A DNA stretch of 64,000 nucleotides from an uncultured Desulfovibrio sp. (lineage in GTDB: Bacteria > Desulfobacterota > Desulfovibrionia > Desulfovibrionales > Desulfovibrionaceae). Shown in pieces: positions 15,992-25,067 of this stretch. Positions within the stretch are counted from its first letter, which is position 1. Each line of letters starts with the position of its first letter. Under the pieces are notes generated by a model. It was not told where the DNA came from, made no database searches, and was given only the letters and a program-made list of their open reading frames with translations. The stretch covers positions 1 through 64,000 of the forward strand of contig CAKTDV010000014.1 of the NCBI GenBank assembly GCA_934546745.1, read 5' to 3'. The position numbers were made by a program, and so were the translations under genes.

Positions 15992-17479
15992 ATGAATTCA
16001 TCTCTTTTTATCGGCGCTACGGGTTTGAAGGGTCTGTCGCAGGGTATGAACGTCATCAGCAACAATCTTGCGAACGTGAGTACCTATGGCTTCAAGCAGC
16101 AGAACATTCAGTATTCGGATTTGATCTACAGTTCCCAGGGCAATCTGGGGAGCGGTCTGGAGACGCAGGAAGACTCCCTGGTGACGAGCGGCGAACTGGG
16201 GCACGGTATGACCGTGGACGCGATCCGCACCTTTTTTACCCAGGGCGATATGGAAGGCACCAAGTCCGTGTCGGATCTGGCGCTCAGCGGCAAGGGCTTT
16301 TTTCAGGTGACGGACGAAACCGGCGGCGTCTACTATACCCGCACGGGCGACTTCATCACGGATAAGCAGGGCTACATGCGTACCCCGGCGGGAATGAGTT
16401 TGACCGGCTACCGCTACAATGAGGACGGCACTCTCGGCGGTCTGGGTTCCATCCAGCTGGATCGCGACACCCTGCCAGCCAAGGCGACATCTTCCCTTTC
16501 CCTCGGGGCCAATCTGGGATTTTCCGAAGATCTCTCCACAGATGACGCCAATCCCTACTTTGGCCTGCTTTCCAGCTATGACGCCCTCGCGACCCCTCCT
16601 CTGGCCAAGGATGCCGTAGCGTTTTCGCAGACGGTCTCCATCTATGATGCCGAAGGCAACAAGAAAGATGTGACGGTGTATTTCGACGGCGCGCCGTCCA
16701 GCGGCAATCAGCGCCAGATGGAATTTCTGATTGCGCTGCCGCAGGAAGAGGGGCAGGCGGCGCAAAGCGGGGACGGGTTGCTGATGAGCGGCGTTCTTAC
16801 CTTTGACACCTCGGGGCAACTGACGGGCGTCGCCGCGTTTACCCCTTCCGTTGCGGGCGGCAAGGATTTGAGCCAATGGACGGCGGCCGTTTCCACAGGC
16901 AAGGGTTTTTTCTGTGATATTGACGGACAGCAGGTGGCCATTGATTTCGGTTTTGAGAGCGCGTCCGCCGCGGCGGGCGGCGCGTCCACGGCCGCGGGCG
17001 TTGGCGCCAATGCCGCGCTGCTGGGCGGGCTGACGGACGGTGTGGCATCCGGTTTCGCAACGACGGCCTTTGCTGGAACGTCCACGCTGGAAACCGTTTC
17101 CCAGGACGGCTATGCCGAAGGTCAGATGAATTTCTATGATATTACCCAGAACGGCGACATCATCGCCTATTACAGCAATGGGCAGAACCAGAAGCTCTGG
17201 CAGATTCCCGTATGCCGCTTCACCAGCGAAGACGGCCTGTATCGGGAGGGCGGCAATCTCTACAGTGCCACCGAGGCCAGCGGAGCCATGGAAATGGGCG
17301 TTGCCGGTACGGAAAACTATGGGGCCGTCAATGCCTACAATCTTGAGACATCCAATGTGGACATGACGGTGGAGATGGTGAATATGATCACAACGCAGCG
17401 CGGTTTTCAATCCAACAGCAAGGTCATCACGACGGCGGATGAAATGCTGCGCAAGGCCATGGAAATCAAGCGGACATAG
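15992..17479 (+). CDS. flgE: Flagellar hook protein FlgE
   Basis: This 495-residue protein builds the extracellular flagellar hook. It has the N-terminal rod/hook heptad region (GATGLKGLSQGMNVISNNLANVS), the hook-family phrase LALSGKGFFQV, an Ala/Gly-rich variable centre (about 325-350), and the C-terminal coiled segment NVDMTVEMVNMITTQRGFQSNSK. It is exported by the flagellar type III system without a cleaved signal peptide. The ATG at 15992 has GAGGAG upstream and begins directly at the conserved terminus. It stands alone between two terminators with a sigma-54 promoter in front; no other flagellar genes are in the window. Confidence 0.95.
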   Translation: MNSSLFIGATGLKGLSQGMNVISNNLANVSTYGFKQQNIQYSDLIYSSQGNLGSGLETQEDSLVTSGELGHGMTVDAIRTFFTQGDMEGTKSVSDLALSGKGFFQVTDETGGVYYTRTGDFITDKQGYMRTPAGMSLTGYRYNEDGTLGGLGSIQLDRDTLPAKATSSLSLGANLGFSEDLSTDDANPYFGLLSSYDALATPPLAKDAVAFSQTVSIYDAEGNKKDVTVYFDGAPSSGNQRQMEFLIALPQEEGQAAQSGDGLLMSGVLTFDTSGQLTGVAAFTPSVAGGKDLSQWTAAVSTGKGFFCDIDGQQVAIDFGFESASAAAGGASTAAGVGANAALLGGLTDGVASGFATTAFAGTSTLETVSQDGYAEGQMNFYDITQNGDIIAYYSNGQNQKLWQIPVCRFTSEDGLYREGGNLYSATEASGAMEMGVAGTENYGAVNAYNLETSNVDMTVEMVNMITTQRGFQSNSKVITTADEMLRKAMEIKRT

Positions 17480-17528
17480 CGCCGCTGTTTCATGCCAGCG
17501 ACATGGCCGCTCTGGCGTATGCGAGAGA

Positions 17529-17595
17529 GGAAAGCCCGTGCGCCTGGGGGTGAGGACGCCCCTCTGTTCGCGCTGCCGGGCTTTCCTCTTTTTTT
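17529..17595 (+). terminator. Terminator after flgE
   Basis: GGAAAGCCCG and CGGGCTTTCC form a 10-bp stem around an inner GC-rich hairpin and are followed by TCTTTTTTT, about 50 bases past the flgE stop codon. Confidence 0.8.
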
Positions 17596-17681
17596 GACGG
17601 CCAGGCCGGAAGGAGGGCTCCCGCCACAGCGTCTCCTTTCGCGCCTGTTCGTCCCGTCACTTTTTTCAGGAGGAATTGCCC

Positions 17682-18542
17682 GTGTCCGCAATCTTCATGC
17701 CGCGGGATGTCTACGGCGTCATTGGATGGCCGCTGGCCCAAAGTCTGAGCCCCCTTCTTCACAATACCGGTTTTCAGACCTTGGGCATTCCCGGTGTCTA
17801 CCTGCGCTGGGAAGTCGCGCCCGAGCATCTGTCCCGTTTTCTGGATGCCGTGCGTGTCCTTCCCGTGCGCGGCCTGAGCGTGACCTTGCCGCATAAGGTC
17901 GCTGTCATGCCTCTGCTGGACGGTCTGACGCGGGAGGCTGAAGCTGTGGGTGCCGTCAATACGCTCTTCTGGAAGGACGGGGCGTTGTGGGGCGACAATA
18001 CGGACGTCGCCGGTTTCATGGCCCCGCTGCAACCGTTGTGCCTGCCGGAGGAAACGCCGGTACTGCTGCTGGGGGCGGGCGGGGCGGCCCGTGCCGTGGC
18101 CGCTGGGCTGACGCTGGCTGGTTTTCGCCATGTCCGTATTGCGACGCCTTCCAATACGTCGCATCTGCCGCTGGCCGGGCGCTTCGGACTGGAACCCGTT
18201 GCCTGGGAAGCCCGACATGACGCCCCCGCCGGTTTGGTCGTCAATACGACGCCACTGGGCATGCGTGGCAAGCACGAAGGTGAAAGTCCCTGCGATTTTG
18301 CCCGACTGCCTCCCGCCGGCGCCTGGGCGTTGGCGTATGACATTGTGTACAATCCCGTGCGGACGGCCTTTGTGGCTGGGGCGGAGGCCTGCGGACGCCG
18401 TTGTGTGACGGGCGTGGAAATGTTTTTCGGCCAGGGAGACGCCCAGTTCCGGCGCTGGACAGGGCGGTCCCTGCCCGCGGCTGCGCGCGCGGCGCTTGAC
18501 AGCGCGCTCCGTGAGCGGGCTTGTGACGAAGCGCGGGGGTAA
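17682..18542 (+). CDS. aroE: Shikimate dehydrogenase (NADP+)
   Basis: This 286-residue enzyme reduces 3-dehydroshikimate to shikimate in aromatic amino-acid biosynthesis. The substrate domain has GVIGWPLAQSLSP and the catalytic lysine in VTLPHKVAVM; the aspartate of NTDVAGF completes the pair. The NADP domain has LLGAGGAARAVA. The C-terminal motif VEMFFGQGDAQFRRWTG matches AroE ends. I chose the GTG at 17682 since AGGAGG lies 8 bases upstream. It is followed 11 bases later by aroQ, so two consecutive shikimate-pathway enzymes are encoded together; aroC lies separately at 39138. Confidence 0.95.
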   Translation: MSAIFMPRDVYGVIGWPLAQSLSPLLHNTGFQTLGIPGVYLRWEVAPEHLSRFLDAVRVLPVRGLSVTLPHKVAVMPLLDGLTREAEAVGAVNTLFWKDGALWGDNTDVAGFMAPLQPLCLPEETPVLLLGAGGAARAVAAGLTLAGFRHVRIATPSNTSHLPLAGRFGLEPVAWEARHDAPAGLVVNTTPLGMRGKHEGESPCDFARLPPAGAWALAYDIVYNPVRTAFVAGAEACGRRCVTGVEMFFGQGDAQFRRWTGRSLPAAARAALDSALRERACDEARG

Positions 18543-18553
18543 GGGGCACGGAG

Positions 18554-19003
18554 ATGCATGACTATCTTATATTGCACGGCGTCAATCTCAATATGTTCGG
18601 ACGGCGCGATCCGGCGCACTACGGCCATGAGAACCTGGAGCAAATCAATGCGCGTCTGGAAGCGCTGGCCACGGAACTGGGCGTGTGCCTTGCCATAGTC
18701 CAGACGAACTGTGAAGGGACGATGGTGGAGCGCATTCATGCGGCCCTGGATGACGGTACGCGGGCCGTGGTAATCAACGCCGGCGCGTGGACGCATTACA
18801 GCTATGCCATTATGGACGCGCTTGCCATGCTGCGTGTGCCGGTTGTCGAGGTGCATATGTCCAACGTGCATGCGCGCGAAGCCTTTCGCCACCATTCCGT
18901 CCTGTCGCCGGTCTGTGCGGGCAGCATCGCGGGATTCGGGCCTCTGAGCTACGAACTGGGCCTGAGGGCGGCGCACAGTCTGGCCTGTGCCGTAAAATTG
19001 TAG
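18554..19003 (+). CDS. aroQ: 3-dehydroquinate dehydratase, type II
   Basis: This 149-residue dodecamer-type enzyme dehydrates 3-dehydroquinate to 3-dehydroshikimate, the step before AroE. The sequence contains LHGVNLNMFGRRDPAHYG with the active-site tyrosine, QTNCEG, INAGAWTHYSYAI and the catalytic histidine region VEVHMSNVHAREAFRHHS. Length fits the type II family. It lies 11 bases after aroE and is almost certainly co-transcribed. Confidence 0.96.
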   Translation: MHDYLILHGVNLNMFGRRDPAHYGHENLEQINARLEALATELGVCLAIVQTNCEGTMVERIHAALDDGTRAVVINAGAWTHYSYAIMDALAMLRVPVVEVHMSNVHAREAFRHHSVLSPVCAGSIAGFGPLSYELGLRAAHSLACAVKL

Positions 19004-19099
19004 TTTCTCTACTGGCGTTTGACTGGGCAATGTGGTAGCGTATGTCGAATTCCATCGGGCGCAGGCCCGTTCTTGCAGACCTCAACCCTGTGAGTTCCC

Positions 19100-19684
19100 A
19101 TGAATAATGCCATTGATATCAGCAGGATGCGCGATCCGTCCTTTACGGCGGAGGTAGAGGCGCGGAGCGGGCAGAACGTCTCCTCCTGCTACCAATGCGG
19201 CAACTGCACGGCGGGCTGCCCCGCCGGTTTTGTCTATGACAGACAGGTCAACCAGATCATGAGGGGGGTGCAGCTTGGCCTGAGGGATCAGGTTCTGGAT
19301 TCACGTTCGCTCTGGATGTGTCTCTCCTGTTCCACCTGTAGTTTGCGCTGCCCCAACGACATTGACGTGGCGGCGGTGATGGAGACATTGCGGCATATGG
19401 CGCGCGGAGAGGGAAGGGTGACCGTTCCCAGGGTGGAGAAGTTCTGGTTCTCCTTCCTTGATACCGTGCGGCGTTTTGGCCGTACCTATGAAATCGGCAC
19501 CATGGTTCTGTACATGCTGCGCAGCATGCGCGTGTTTACCGACGTGGATCTTGCGCCCGCGGCGCTGACCAGACAGAAGCTTGGTTTCAAGCCCCATGTG
19601 ACCCCCAACGGCGGGGCGGAGGCTGTGGGCCGCATTCTGAAGCGCTATGAGGCGCGGGCCAAACGCGAGGGGGTGCGTCCATGA
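19100..19684 (+). CDS. hdrC: Heterodisulfide reductase subunit C-like protein (HdrC)
   Basis: This 194-residue protein carries two [4Fe-4S] motifs, CYQCGNCTAGCP (about 31-42) and CLSCSTCSLRCP (about 74-85), and relays electrons between HdrA and the HdrB active site. In Desulfovibrio, HdrABC works with FlxABCD as a cytoplasmic NADH-dependent flavin-based bifurcating complex that handles ferredoxin and DsrC-type thiols. It is the first gene of the cluster, and its last four bases overlap the start of hdrB. No transmembrane HdrE-like or alcohol dehydrogenase gene is adjacent. Confidence 0.92.
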   Translation: MNNAIDISRMRDPSFTAEVEARSGQNVSSCYQCGNCTAGCPAGFVYDRQVNQIMRGVQLGLRDQVLDSRSLWMCLSCSTCSLRCPNDIDVAAVMETLRHMARGEGRVTVPRVEKFWFSFLDTVRRFGRTYEIGTMVLYMLRSMRVFTDVDLAPAALTRQKLGFKPHVTPNGGAEAVGRILKRYEARAKREGVRP

Positions 19685-20610
19685 ATTTCGCGTATTATCC
19701 CGGCTGCTCCGCGGCGGGGTCTTCCGCCGACTATGAAATGTCCACGCGCGCCGTCTGCCGCGCGCTGAAGATCGGTTTGCAGGAAATTCCCGACTGGAAC
19801 TGCTGCGGTTCGACGCCGGCGCACGCCGTGAATACCGAACTGTCGGCCGCCCTTTGCGTGCGCAACCTTGATCTGGCCGCGCGCATGGATGCCCAGACCG
19901 TGGTCACGCCCTGCCCAAGCTGTCTTTCCAACCTGAAGCACGCCGGCAAGCGGATGGAAAATCCGGCCTTTCGCGCGCGGGTGAACGATCTGCTGGACAA
20001 TCCCGCTGCGGAAAATCTGCCGGAAACGACGTCCGTCATGCAGGGGATCGCCTCCTGCCGTTCGGCGTCGGACATTGCCGCCAACGTCTGCAAGTCTCTC
20101 AAAGGGCTGAGGATTGCCGCCTATTACGGATGCCTTATGAGTCGCCCCGCCGGGCTGATGCGGTTTGGCGACCCGGAAAATCCCACGCTGATGGAGAGCC
20201 TGCTGTCCGCCTGCGGCGCGGAAATGGTGGATTTTCCGCTCAAGACGGAGTGTTGCGGCGCGTCTTTCGGTATTCCCGAACGTCCCATGACGGCCGTCAA
20301 TTCCGGGCGTATCCTGGAAGTGGCGACCAATATGGGAGTGGACGCCATCGCCGTGGCCTGTCCGCTTTGCCAGATGAATCTTGACCTGCGGCAGAAGCAG
20401 GCCAGCAAGGCGGTCAATGTCTTCTTCCAGATGCCTGTGCTGTACTATACCCAGCTTATGGGCCTGGCTTTCGGCTTTGATCCCTCGGAGCTTGGTTTGC
20501 ACAAACTGTGCGTCAGCGCCAGCCCGCTGCTGCAGAAACTCGATGGCCTGCGTCGGGAAGAGGCCCTTGCCGAGGCCAAGGCCAAGGCCGCCGAAGGAGG
20601 CAACGCATGA
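19681..20610 (+). CDS. hdrB: Heterodisulfide reductase subunit B-like protein (HdrB)
   Basis: This 309-residue catalytic subunit has two copies of the cysteine-rich CCG domain. The first shows DWNCCGSTPAH and TPCPSCLSN, the second TECCGASFG and ACPLCQMN. In methanogen HdrB these hold the noncubane [4Fe-4S] clusters where disulfide is reduced; in sulfate reducers the substrate is thought to be a DsrC trisulfide or other disulfide. The ATG overlaps the hdrC stop and its own stop overlaps the hdrA start (ATGA), which indicates translational coupling. The C-terminal about 40 residues form a charged helical tail. Confidence 0.93.
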   Translation: MNFAYYPGCSAAGSSADYEMSTRAVCRALKIGLQEIPDWNCCGSTPAHAVNTELSAALCVRNLDLAARMDAQTVVTPCPSCLSNLKHAGKRMENPAFRARVNDLLDNPAAENLPETTSVMQGIASCRSASDIAANVCKSLKGLRIAAYYGCLMSRPAGLMRFGDPENPTLMESLLSACGAEMVDFPLKTECCGASFGIPERPMTAVNSGRILEVATNMGVDAIAVACPLCQMNLDLRQKQASKAVNVFFQMPVLYYTQLMGLAFGFDPSELGLHKLCVSASPLLQKLDGLRREEALAEAKAKAAEGGNA

Positions 20611-22568
20611 GAATAGGCGTCTTTATCTGCCATTGCGGCAGCAATATCGCCGGCACCGTGGACTGCGCCAAGGTGGCGGAGCTGGCCCGCGCCTTCCCGG
20701 ATGTGGCCTATGCGGCCGACCTGATGTATTCCTGCGCCGAGCCTGGGCAGGCCGCCATCGAGGCCGCCATTCATGAGCACCGGCTTGACGGTGTGGTGGT
20801 GGCGTCCTGTACGCCGCGTATGCACGAGCCGACCTTCCGCCGTACCGTGGAGCGCGCCGGTCTCAACCGCTATATGTTTGAAATGGCCAATATCCGCGAG
20901 CATGTATCGTGGATCGGCAAGGACAAAGAGGCCAACACCAACAAGGCCGCCGAACTCGTGCAGATTGCCGTGGAAAAGCTGCGCCGCGACAGGCCGCTGT
21001 CCGCAAAGTCGTTTGATATCAACAAGCGCGTGTTGATCATCGGCGGCGGTGTGGCGGGCATCCAGGCCGCCCTGGACTGTGCCGACGGCGGCGTTCCCGT
21101 GGTGCTGGTGGAGCGCGAAGCGACTATCGGCGGCAAGATGGCGAAGCTCGACAAGACCTTCCCCACCGTGGACTGCTCGGCCTGCATTCTTGGCCCCAAA
21201 ATGGTGGACGTGGCCCAGCATCCCAACATCACGCTCTATGCCTATTCCGAAGTGGAGGACATCTCCGGTTACGTGGGCAACTTTACGGTGAAGATCCGCA
21301 GGCGTCCCACCTATGTGGACTGGAGCAAATGCACGGGCTGCGGCGCCTGTACCGAAAAATGCCCCAGCAAGAAGACGCCGGACAGCTTCAACGAGTTCAC
21401 CGGTCCTACGACGGCCATCAATATCGCTTTTCCCCAGGCCATTCCCAAGAAGGCTGTGATCAACCCCGATCATTGCCGCCAGCTTGTGAAGGGCAAGTGC
21501 GGCGTCTGCGCCAAGGTCTGTCCTACCGGCGCCATCAACTATGACATGCGGGAAGAGATCGTCACGGAGGAAGTCGGCTGCATTGTGGCGGCTACCGGCT
21601 ACGATCTCATGGACTGGGCAGTCTATGAGGAATACGGCGGCGGCAGGTATCCCGACGTGATCACCTCGCTCCAGTATGAGCGGCTGCTCTCCGCTTCCGG
21701 TCCTACCGAAGGGCACATTCTGCGTCCCTCCGACGGCAGGGAACCGCGCAACGTGGTCTTCATCCAGTGCGTCGGCTCACGTGACCGCTCCATCGGCCGT
21801 CCTTACTGTTCGGGTTTCTGCTGCATGTATACGGCCAAGCAGGCCGTTCTGACCAAGGATCACATTCCCGATTCACAGTCCTACGTCTTCTATATGGATG
21901 TGCGCGCGCCGGGCAAACTGTACGACGAGTTTACCCGCCGGGCCATTGAGGAATACGGTACGGAGTACATCCGCGGCCGTGTTTCCAAGATCTACCCCGA
22001 CGGCAACGGCCGTCTGGTGGTGCGTGGCGCCGACACGCTCATGGGCGAGCAGGTGGAAATCCTTGCCGATCTCGTGGTGCTGGCCGTGGGCGTTGAAGCC
22101 AGCAAGGGGTCGCCGCAACTGGCGGAAAAACTGCGTATTTCCTATGACAGCTATGGTTTCTTCATGGAAAGCCACGTCAAGCTGAAGCCTGTGGAAACCA
22201 ACACCGCGGGTGTGTTTCTCGCCGGCGTGTGCCAGGGCGTGAAGGACATTCCCGCGTCCGTGTCACAGGGATCGGCCGCCGCCGCCAAGGTGCTGGCCCT
22301 CTTTGCCCGCGACAAGCTCGAAAATGATCCGCAGATCGCCGCCGTGGACATCAAGCGTTGTGTGGCCTGCGGCAAGTGCATTCGTTGCTGTCCGTTCGGC
22401 GCCATCAAGGAAGTGGAGTTCCGGGGCGAAGTCAAGGCGCAGGTCATTGAAACCGTGTGCCAGGGCTGCGGCGTCTGCACGTCCACCTGTCCGCAGGGGG
22501 CCATTCAGCTTGCGCATGCGACCGACAACCAGATTCTCGCGGAGGTGAACGCGTTATGCCAGTGCTGA
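20607..22568 (+). CDS. hdrA: Heterodisulfide reductase subunit A-like flavoprotein (HdrA)
   Basis: This 653-residue protein is the bifurcating flavin subunit. It has an N-terminal segment FICHCGSNIAGTVD, the FAD loop LIIGGGVAGIQAAL (about 147-160), a conserved cysteine stretch TVDCSACILGPKM, internal ferredoxin motifs CTGCGACTEKCP and CGVCAKVCPTGA, and a C-terminal dicluster domain CVACGKCIRCCPFGA and CQGCGVCTSTCPQGA. No selenocysteine or fused MvhD domain is present at its end. The ATG at 20607 overlaps the hdrB stop, and its end overlaps the flxD start by 13 bases. The open frame continues upstream to 20508 inside hdrB, which I reject. Confidence 0.95.
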   Translation: MRIGVFICHCGSNIAGTVDCAKVAELARAFPDVAYAADLMYSCAEPGQAAIEAAIHEHRLDGVVVASCTPRMHEPTFRRTVERAGLNRYMFEMANIREHVSWIGKDKEANTNKAAELVQIAVEKLRRDRPLSAKSFDINKRVLIIGGGVAGIQAALDCADGGVPVVLVEREATIGGKMAKLDKTFPTVDCSACILGPKMVDVAQHPNITLYAYSEVEDISGYVGNFTVKIRRRPTYVDWSKCTGCGACTEKCPSKKTPDSFNEFTGPTTAINIAFPQAIPKKAVINPDHCRQLVKGKCGVCAKVCPTGAINYDMREEIVTEEVGCIVAATGYDLMDWAVYEEYGGGRYPDVITSLQYERLLSASGPTEGHILRPSDGREPRNVVFIQCVGSRDRSIGRPYCSGFCCMYTAKQAVLTKDHIPDSQSYVFYMDVRAPGKLYDEFTRRAIEEYGTEYIRGRVSKIYPDGNGRLVVRGADTLMGEQVEILADLVVLAVGVEASKGSPQLAEKLRISYDSYGFFMESHVKLKPVETNTAGVFLAGVCQGVKDIPASVSQGSAAAAKVLALFARDKLENDPQIAAVDIKRCVACGKCIRCCPFGAIKEVEFRGEVKAQVIETVCQGCGVCTSTCPQGAIQLAHATDNQILAEVNALCQC

Positions 22569-24004
22569 ACGGCAAAGAACTGCGGATCGTAGGCTTTCTC
22601 TGTAACTGGTGCTCCTACGGGGGGGCGGATACGGCGGGCGTGGCCCGCGCGGGCCAGCCTACCGACCTGCGCATCATCCGCGTGCCCTGTTCCGGGCGTA
22701 TTGACCCGCTATTTATTGTAAAAGCCCTGCTCAACGGGGCGGACGGTGTGCTTGTGTCCGGCTGTCATCCGCGCGACTGCCATTATTCAGCAGGTAACTA
22801 CTATGCCCGCCGCCGTCTGGAGGTGCTCAAACAGTTCCTCCCGGTGCTGGGCATTGACGACCGCCGCTTCGAATACACGTGGGTGTCGGCATCCGAGGGA
22901 CAGCGCTGGCAGCATGTGGTCACGACGTTTACGGATCGCATTCACAAGCTTGGCCCCGCGCCCCGCCTGGAAGATGCCGGTCCGCTGCTCAGAATCGCGG
23001 ATATGGCCCTGACCTCCCTTCGTCCGCTGGGAACAGGGCAGAATGCCGCGCTGGACGATCTCAAGGCCGCCATCAAGGCCAGGCTGCCGGAGCTGGACTG
23101 CGTTATCGGCTGGCAGCGGGGCTATGACGCCGCCCATACCGTCCCGCTCTTCATGCGCACGCCGGAAGACGTGGACAAGCTTGTCTGGGGGCCGTTCAAC
23201 GTCAATAACCCCGCCACCTATCTTCCCTCCTTCAAGGGCAGAAAAGTGGGTATTGTTGTCAAGGGCTGTGATTCCCGTTCCGTGGTGGAGCTGTTGCAGG
23301 AAAACCTGATTAAGCGTGAGGACGTCGTCATTTTCGCCATGCCCTGTCAGGGCACGCTGGACATGGCCCGCGTCAATCAGGAGCTGGGCCGCTATTCCGC
23401 CATTGACAGTGTGAGCTATGACGAAGCTGGCGTGACAGTCGTTGCCGACGGCAGGGAACATCGTTTCTGCATGAACGATTATGCGCAGGGCAAATGCTAT
23501 GGTTGCACCACGCCTTCCGCCGTGCTGGCGGATACGCGCCTCGGTACGCCCGACGCCGTGCGGCCCGGCGACTATACGCCGCCGGAGCTGGCCATGCTCG
23601 ACGCCATGACGCTGGAAGAGCGCCTTGGTTTCTGGAAGGGCCAGATGGAGCGCTGCCTGCGCTGCTACGCCTGCCGCAACGCCTGCCCCATGTGCGTTTG
23701 CCGGGACTACTGCATTGCCGAAAGCCGCGAACCGCAGTGGATGACCCAGGAGGCTACGGCCAAGGAGAAACTCTTCTTCCAGACCATCCATGCCATGCAC
23801 CTTGCCGGACGCTGTACGGGCTGCGGCGAATGCCAGCGTGCCTGCCCCGTGGGCATTCCGATTCTGGCATTGCGCCAGCAGATTGCCCGCGCCGTGGCAC
23901 AGCTCTTTGACGGGTACAGGCCGGGACTGCAGCCTGAAGCCGTACCGCCTCTGCTGGGCTATGCGCTTGAGGAAAAGAACATCCATGAGAGGGAGTGGAA
24001 ATGA
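22556..24004 (+). CDS. FlxD (MvhD-like) and FlxC-like iron-sulfur fusion protein
   Basis: This 482-residue protein joins two modules. Residues 1 to about 140 are an MvhD/FlxD domain (FLCNWCSYGGADTAG, RVPCSGRIDP, VSGCHPRDCHY), which docks electron input onto HdrA through a [2Fe-2S] cluster. The remaining 340 residues form a coenzyme F420 hydrogenase beta-like/FlxC-like region with GCDSRSVVELLQE and two ferredoxin motifs, CLRCYACRNACP and CTGCGECQRACP. In flx clusters these roles are often on separate proteins, so the fusion is worth noting; which Flx letter fits the second half is uncertain. The start overlaps hdrA and the stop overlaps flxB (ATGA). Confidence 0.82.
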   Translation: MPVLNGKELRIVGFLCNWCSYGGADTAGVARAGQPTDLRIIRVPCSGRIDPLFIVKALLNGADGVLVSGCHPRDCHYSAGNYYARRRLEVLKQFLPVLGIDDRRFEYTWVSASEGQRWQHVVTTFTDRIHKLGPAPRLEDAGPLLRIADMALTSLRPLGTGQNAALDDLKAAIKARLPELDCVIGWQRGYDAAHTVPLFMRTPEDVDKLVWGPFNVNNPATYLPSFKGRKVGIVVKGCDSRSVVELLQENLIKREDVVIFAMPCQGTLDMARVNQELGRYSAIDSVSYDEAGVTVVADGREHRFCMNDYAQGKCYGCTTPSAVLADTRLGTPDAVRPGDYTPPELAMLDAMTLEERLGFWKGQMERCLRCYACRNACPMCVCRDYCIAESREPQWMTQEATAKEKLFFQTIHAMHLAGRCTGCGECQRACPVGIPILALRQQIARAVAQLFDGYRPGLQPEAVPPLLGYALEEKNIHEREWK

Positions 24005-25053
24005 GCATCATCCGTTTCGTCAATACCGACGGCCTGCCCGCTTTTCTGGCGTACCTCTCCAAGGATGCGCGCGTGCTTGCGCCAGTGGAAAAACCCGCTG
24101 ACAAGAAGTCCGTCGTCTTTGAGGAGTGGACGCTGGATAAGCCTTTTACACTGGAAAAGGCCACCGTCCCCGCCAAGGAGGCTGTGCTGCCCCAGTGTGA
24201 AACGCTGCTGACCTACAGGCGCGTTAAAAATCCCGAGGATCCGTCGTGTGTCAGCCTGACGCTGGACGATACGCCGCAGGCCCTGCCGACAGTGGTTTTT
24301 GCCTGCCGTCCGTGTGATGCCCGAGGCTACGTGACGCTTGACCGTCCCTATTTGCAGGGGCCGCTGATCGATCCCTATTACCGGGCCAGGCGCGAACAGT
24401 TGACCGTGCTGACGCTGACCTGTCCGCGCGGCTGTTCCACCTGCTTCTGCCATTGGGTGGGCGGCGGTCCTTCGTCACCGGAAGGATCCGATGTCCTGAT
24501 GACGGAAGTGGAAGGCGGTATCGTGCTGCAGGGGCTTACGCCCAAAGGTGACGCCCTGCTGGAAGGTTCCGGGCTTGAGGATGGATCGGCGCGCTTCTCC
24601 GATGCGGAAGCCGCCCGCAAGGCCGCCTGGGCCACGCTGAACAAGGCTCCCGATCTCAAAAACGCCCCCGCCAGGGTGGCCGCCCGCTTCACGGATGTGG
24701 ATTTCTGGGAAAAGGAGACGGATCGCTGTCTTTCCTGTGGGGCCTGCACCTACTTCTGCCCAACCTGCTACTGTTTTAACATCACGGATGAGGGCGACGG
24801 TTATCAGAAACCCGGTCGCCGTCTGCGGACGTGGGACAACTGCATGTCTCCCCTCTTCACCCGCGAAGCCAGCGGGCACAATCCGCGCACGGCCAAGGCG
24901 CTGCGCATGCGTAACCGGGTGTCGCACAAGTTCGCTACCTATCCTGAAAACTGGGGGGCCTTCTCCTGCAACGGCTGCGGCCGGTGCATCAGCAATTGCC
25001 CCGTATGCCTTGATATCCGCGCCATCGTGCTGGATGCCGTCAACGCGGAGTAG
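24001..25053 (+). CDS. FlxB-like 4Fe-4S dicluster protein (AsrA-related)
   Basis: This 350-residue iron-sulfur protein resembles the AsrA/hydrogenase beta-type electron carriers that link the NAD(P)H-oxidising flavoprotein to the rest of the Flx-Hdr complex. It has an N-terminal cysteine set (FACRPCDARGY, CPRGCSTCFCHW) and a C-terminal dicluster domain (CLSCGACTYFCPTCYC, CNGCGRCISNCPVC). The ATG overlaps the preceding stop codon. The letter assignment follows its neighbours rather than a database search. Confidence 0.82.
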   Translation: MSIIRFVNTDGLPAFLAYLSKDARVLAPVEKPADKKSVVFEEWTLDKPFTLEKATVPAKEAVLPQCETLLTYRRVKNPEDPSCVSLTLDDTPQALPTVVFACRPCDARGYVTLDRPYLQGPLIDPYYRARREQLTVLTLTCPRGCSTCFCHWVGGGPSSPEGSDVLMTEVEGGIVLQGLTPKGDALLEGSGLEDGSARFSDAEAARKAAWATLNKAPDLKNAPARVAARFTDVDFWEKETDRCLSCGACTYFCPTCYCFNITDEGDGYQKPGRRLRTWDNCMSPLFTREASGHNPRTAKALRMRNRVSHKFATYPENWGAFSCNGCGRCISNCPVCLDIRAIVLDAVNAE

Positions 25054-25067
25054 AGAGGAGCTGACAC

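Noticed and set aside
15998..17410. 470-codon minus-strand frame opposite flgE
   Set aside because: No ribosome-binding site or family motif; flgE on the plus strand is certain.
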